DNA from: Methanobacteriota archaeon
GTDB lineage: Archaea; Thermoplasmatota; Poseidoniia; Poseidoniales; Poseidoniaceae
NCBI GenBank assembly: GCA_011525095.1
Contig: WTIV01000115.1
Location: forward strand, 1 to 6,983
Reading direction: 5' to 3'
Length of the DNA stretch: 6,983 bases
The position numbers and the translations under genes are program-made. Position 1 is the first letter of the stretch. The number at the start of each line of letters is the position of its first letter. The notes beneath the pieces were generated by a model. It saw nothing but the letters and a program-made list of their open reading frames with translations. It searched no databases and was not told where the DNA came from. Below are positions 5,074 to 6,983 of the stretch, piece after piece.

Positions 5074-6032
5074 TCACCTCCGTCGCCCATGTCTATGACG
5101 AGTGGCATACTTACCACTCCAATTTCATCGGGAGAGAGTTTCTCCACGAGAGGAAGATTATTTGATTTGTAACCAGGAGGCATCCATGGCTGCAACAATA
5201 GGTCGCGAATCGTTTCCATACTGCGGTTTTGTATTCGCATTGTTACTCTAACTTGACCTGCTTGTACTTCATACCCTGTCTGAATTGCTATCTTGCGAGA
5301 CAGAGGAATTTCATCCAAACCGAACCTCAGTCCCGGCTTTACTTCGAATCTAACAAGGATTACATCGCCTGGCCTCATTATTGGCAAATCAATGGATTCG
5401 GGGACACATTGCCAATCTTCTGGTACAGGAGGGGCCAACCTCATTTCAGGAATTGGCCTAGAACCATCGTTGCAGATTCTGACTATCATTACGCCCGTTT
5501 CGCCACCAGCGGGCCACCTTGTATCCACACCCATCCAGAAATTTCTGAACAGGAAGGGATTGAGTGCTACTGCAGAATCTACAACCAAGTCCCCGATCAG
5601 TTGTTCGACTTCTTCTGCAGCATATCCAACTTCACCTAGTTCTGCAGCACCTGTTGCATTTCGCAAGCGACGAAGAATTGTCTCCAATTCTGCTTCTGTA
5701 AGTGTTTTCTCATTCAATAACCGATTCAGCATTGCGATGTTTCTCCGCAATTCTACAACGTCGTCTTCAAGTGAAGCTAGCGCTTTTTCCGCTCTTTTGA
5801 CAGACCTGCCTGCTCGGCGTAGTTGATGCTGCTCAAGACTGGTTCTAGCCTCATTAATGTCATATTCTGTAGAAGCAAGAGAAGATTCATCGCTGGATAC
5901 GCCGTACACGATGTGCTCTAATTCTCTAGATGCACGAATTAGTCTGTCCGCACTTGTTTGCGAGTCTCTAATTACTCTGCGAGCATCTTCAAGGTCATTA
6001 GCTCCGACTTCATAATCTTCTTCTGACATCAT
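5061..6032 (-). CDS. Unrecognised soluble coiled-coil protein with two Ig-like beta domains, archaellum operon
   Basis: No known archaellum subunit matches this 323-residue protein. It has neither a signal peptide nor a membrane segment, so it is predicted to be cytosolic. Residues 10-150 are strongly helical and heptad-like, rich in Glu, Arg and Leu (for example KRAEKALASLEDDVVELRRN at 79-98), indicating a long coiled coil. Residues 165-235 read like an Ig-type or NEW3-like sandwich: MIVRICNDGSRPI, then PEDW, then LPIMRPGD before a final strand VILVRFEVKPG. Residues 258-315 repeat the pattern: VRVTMRIQNRS, MPPGY, LPLVEKLSPDEIG, VVSMPLVI. It overlaps the preceding membrane protein gene by four bases (ATGA). 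GGAGGTGA precedes two adjacent ATG codons (6032 and 6029), either of which may be used. By context it probably acts as a cytosolic scaffold or switch component of the motor with its membrane partner; this is inference. Confidence 0.8.
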   Translation of the reverse strand: MMSEEDYEVGANDLEDARRVIRDSQTSADRLIRASRELEHIVYGVSSDESSLASTEYDINEARTSLEQHQLRRAGRSVKRAEKALASLEDDVVELRRNIAMLNRLLNEKTLTEAELETILRRLRNATGAAELGEVGYAAEEVEQLIGDLVVDSAVALNPFLFRNFWMGVDTRWPAGGETGVMIVRICNDGSRPIPEMRLAPPVPEDWQCVPESIDLPIMRPGDVILVRFEVKPGLRFGLDEIPLSRKIAIQTGYEVQAGQVRVTMRIQNRSMETIRDLLLQPWMPPGYKSNNLPLVEKLSPDEIGVVSMPLVIDMGDGGETAA

Positions 6033-6937
6033 TGCTCACCTCCTTCTTCGTCTTCGAATAAATCCCCCACGTCGAAACTGGATGGTTCAGCTTCTTGGGC
6101 CGACTCAGAACTTTCTGGAACTTCTGATTCGAGTTCTAGATCACTTTCTGGGTTAATTTCAGACGTGGTCTCTTCACCTGATGGAGCCTCTGCTTCCGAT
6201 TCATCCTCCATCAGTACGCCAACATCTTGGTCCCAATCGATGACATCTGACTCTGGAGCATTCCCAATGGCAGCGGCAGCAGAAGATCTCGGCTGTGAGA
6301 TAATTGAACTGATATCCAAACCATCGCTTGCTAACTCTGTTAGTAATCTAGCAGGGTCACCTAGGTCTCTCTCAATGCGGCTTGCCTGAACCTCGACTTC
6401 TGTTAGCCTTCCGTATAGTGAACCATACATTCTGTTAGCGTTCCAAATCAGGAATGTCACACCGAACATCACGATTACCAGATATGATACGAGACTGAAC
6501 ATATTGGCTGAGTCTGGACTCATTTGAGGAGGTACACCTAGTATAACTCCTATCATACCAAGAATAGGCATTGCTAGAATAATTGTCAACTGGCGCTTAG
6601 CGTTCGAGAGTACATCGAAGTGGTCGCTGTACAATGTACTGATTCCCTTTCTCGCACGCTGGTAATCTTCATGAATTAACTGGAATTCTACAGTGGACTT
6701 CCATGTCATAATCCAAACCCAGAGAGCTGCTAGGAAAAGAATAACAGGGCCTCCCCAATCGCTGGAAATCAAGTCCATCAGGTGGAATGCGAATCCAAGG
6801 CCGAGCACGCCAGAATATACTGCAGCCAATCTAAATTTGTCATTTTGACCAACTAGCCTTAGCAGAACGATGGATGCACCTATCAAGACTAGAACTGCGA
6901 TGAAGGAAACAGTCACACCAGGAGACCACGAATTCAC
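6029..6937 (-). CDS. Unrecognised five-helix membrane protein with acidic cytosolic tail, first visible gene of the archaellum operon
   Basis: I do not recognise this 302-residue protein. Five hydrophobic segments are visible at about 8-29, 36-57, 62-79, 117-136 and 147-166. A charged loop lies between the third and fourth (80-116), and a predicted coiled stretch at 172-206 contains LTEVEVQASRIERDL. Residues 225-302 form a highly acidic, probably disordered tail rich in Glu, Ser and Asp, ending FEDEEGGEQ. Positive charges in the 80-116 loop suggest that the loop and tail may both be cytosolic, but topology is uncertain. It overlaps the coiled-coil gene downstream by four bases, so the two products are probably made together and may form a complex. 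The start is taken as GTG at 6937, but no good ribosome binding site precedes it and the frame stays open to the window edge, so the true start may lie upstream. Crenarchaeal FlaX also combines a membrane anchor with coiled coil but has one helix; similarity is only in concept. Confidence 0.78.
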   Translation of the reverse strand: MNSWSPGVTVSFIAVLVLIGASIVLLRLVGQNDKFRLAAVYSGVLGLGFAFHLMDLISSDWGGPVILFLAALWVWIMTWKSTVEFQLIHEDYQRARKGISTLYSDHFDVLSNAKRQLTIILAMPILGMIGVILGVPPQMSPDSANMFSLVSYLVIVMFGVTFLIWNANRMYGSLYGRLTEVEVQASRIERDLGDPARLLTELASDGLDISSIISQPRSSAAAAIGNAPESDVIDWDQDVGVLMEDESEAEAPSGEETTSEINPESDLELESEVPESSESAQEAEPSSFDVGDLFEDEEGGEQ

Positions 6938-6983
6938 CGACGTCTCTCTTGTTATTGATTTAGGCTCGATAGGTGCGCCGTTC

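Noticed and set aside
4559..5098. Plus-strand frame of 179 codons crossing the first archaellin and the gap upstream of it
   Set aside because: It lies antisense to a certain archaellin gene and across the purine-rich leader; its composition follows the complement of the archaellin codons.
5293..5826. Plus-strand frame of 177 codons
   Set aside because: It is antisense to the coiled-coil/Ig-like gene, has no ribosome binding site, and reads as serine-rich shadow sequence.

Overview
This window carries most of an archaeal motility (archaellum, formerly archaeal flagellum) operon. All nine recognisable genes lie on the minus strand and read from right to left. The organism is an archaeon, shown by archaellins with the class III prepilin core, FlaF, FlaG, the KaiC-like ATPase FlaH and the secretion ATPase FlaI. 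Moderate base composition, acidic proteins, GGTGA-type ribosome binding sites, an atypical FlaC/D/E region and short junctions suggest a mesophilic euryarchaeon. A Marine Group II / Poseidoniales-like or other Thermoplasmatota member is my best guess, by inference only and without a marker gene to prove it.

Layout in transcription order. (1) 6029-6937 encodes a five-helix membrane protein with a long acidic cytosolic tail. (2) 5061-6032 encodes a soluble coiled-coil protein with two Ig-like beta domains and overlaps the first gene by 4 nt. A 77-nt gap follows, with a GC-rich hairpin and a purine-rich leader. (3) 4408-4983 and (4) 3822-4397 are tandem archaellin genes with a nearly identical polymerisation core. 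A 66-nt gap follows, holding a nested hairpin. (5) 2931-3755 encodes a soluble protein in the position normally held by flaC/D/E. (6) flaF 2288-2929, (7) flaG 1784-2278, (8) flaH 1075-1791 and (9) flaI 1-1075 (cut by the window edge) are packed with 1-9 nt gaps or short overlaps. flaJ is expected just beyond the left edge.

How the genes work together. The archaellins are exported and polymerised into the filament. FlaI powers assembly and rotation on the missing membrane platform FlaJ, and FlaH docks on FlaI. FlaF and FlaG form the stator-like envelope part. Proteins 1, 2 and 5 match no archaellum subunit that I can name with confidence. By position they are candidates for the cytosolic ring or switch role (FlaC/D/E or FlaX) in this lineage.

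The most notable observations are the two unfamiliar genes at the head of the operon, the loss or extreme divergence of FlaC/D/E, a FlaF enlarged by two glycine/tyrosine repeats, archaellin signal peptides with no basic residue at position -2, a conserved cysteine pair in archaellins that lack N-glycosylation sequons, and two intergenic RNA hairpins flanking the archaellin pair. No RNA genes, CRISPR arrays, insertion sequences or gene-free stretches over 300 bases were seen.
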